14,279 nt of DNA, taken from contig CAXRIN010000024.1 of assembly GCA_964230605.1 (NCBI GenBank), forward strand, positions 1-14,279, read 5' to 3'. A program made the translations under genes and the position numbers. The DNA comes from GCA-002722245 sp964230605 (GTDB taxonomy: Bacteria; Bacteroidota; Bacteroidia; Flavobacteriales_C; GCA-002722245). Below, in pieces: positions 14,166 to 14,279 of the stretch (the first letter of the stretch is position 1; each line of letters opens with the position of its first letter). The notes under the pieces are model-generated. The model saw only the letters and a program-made list of their open reading frames with translations. It was not told where the DNA came from and did not search any database.

Positions 14166-14279
14166 ATTTTAGCTACAGCTAATACAAGTCTATCAAATAA
14201 TCGTTCTCCGAAATACCTTCTGTTAAGTTTATAGCAAAACTCGTCTAAATACGCTTGTAGATATTTACCTTTAACTCCT
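14127..14279 (-). mobile_element. End of an IS1595-like insertion sequence (partial)
   Basis: The IS boundary is placed near 14127 because similarity of the lipoprotein fragment stops there and the transposase stop lies 30 bp further in. The inverted repeat probably lies within the AAAAAAAGTAAATCTGATTC to CCCCAC stretch (14127-14151), but its mate is outside the window. The element continues past the right edge. Confidence 0.55.
14156..14278 (-). CDS. IS1595-family-like transposase, C-terminal fragment
   Basis: An open minus-strand frame enters from the right edge and ends at TAA 14158-14156, giving 40 residues. It includes GKYLQAYLDEFCYKLNRRYF followed by GERLFDRLVLAV. The pattern YLxEFxYxxNRR...LFDRL is typical of the C-terminus of ISXO2/IS1595-type DDE transposases. 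The catalytic domain lies outside the window. It is convergent with the lipoprotein fragment and overlaps its last 10 nt, which supports insertion of the element into that gene. Confidence 0.7.
   Translation of the reverse strand, partial: GVKGKYLQAYLDEFCYKLNRRYFGERLFDRLVLAVAKIYR

Noticed and set aside
12260..14182. Shared CAGCTAATAC near 12270 and near 14175 as a dispersed repeat.
   Set aside because: The match is only 10 bp in AT-rich DNA, with no wider similarity.
1..14279. CRISPR array, tRNA/rRNA genes, or a defence island.
   Set aside because: I saw no spaced identical repeats, no cloverleaf-like sequence and no known defence domains; the genes are metabolic, respiratory and regulatory.

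Overview
The window is a low-GC stretch from a member of the Bacteroidota, probably a marine Flavobacteriia or Cryomorphaceae-like bacterium. The evidence is a fused CcoN-CcoO oxidase subunit with a mono-heme CcoP, a type IX secretion (T9SS) sorting domain on a chitinase-like protein, a bacillithiol gene (bshC), several TAnnTTTG -7 promoter boxes, and almost no Shine-Dalgarno sequences. Both edges lie inside insertion sequences: the 3' end of an IS982-like transposase on the left and the 3' end of an IS1595-like transposase on the right. The window may therefore be one repeat-bounded contig.

Region 1 (1-3600). After the left IS comes a minus-strand cbb3 oxidase operon, ccoS-ccoNO-ccoQ-ccoP, including two small genes of 53 and 55 codons. 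Two FNR-like sites lie upstream of ccoS, 22 bp apart. Just beyond them is an orphan intrinsic terminator with a second hairpin and a TAnnTTTG box, which together look like a small RNA gene of about 85 nt.

Region 2 (3860-5245, plus strand). A SiaC/DUF1987-family gene is broken by an in-frame TAA and has lost its phosphorylation motif. It is followed by an intact phosphatidylserine decarboxylase gene with a GTG start.

Region 3 (5279-7133). Two divergent genes encode a periplasmic LTxxQ-repeat protein (minus) and a GH18 chitinase-like protein (plus). Their shared intergenic region carries two mirror-image pairs of TTGTCT-N5-TTGTCT. The GH18 protein has an intact catalytic motif, but its sorting domain stops about 11 residues early.

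Region 4 (7057-12247, minus strand). A tight three-gene cluster runs from a fused sucrose-phosphate synthase/phosphatase, to a GH32-like beta-propeller glycosidase, to bshC. The first two genes would make and split sucrose or a related glycoside, perhaps as a compatible solute. The bacillithiol enzyme may be translationally coupled to them.

Region 5 (12303-14279). A chalcone isomerase-like secreted protein and a NarL/LuxR-type response regulator lie on the minus strand, with a 16-bp perfect palindrome in the regulator's promoter. On the plus strand is the 5' part of a lipoprotein gene cut off by the right-hand IS.

No rRNA, tRNA or CRISPR array was seen, and no recognised defence system.
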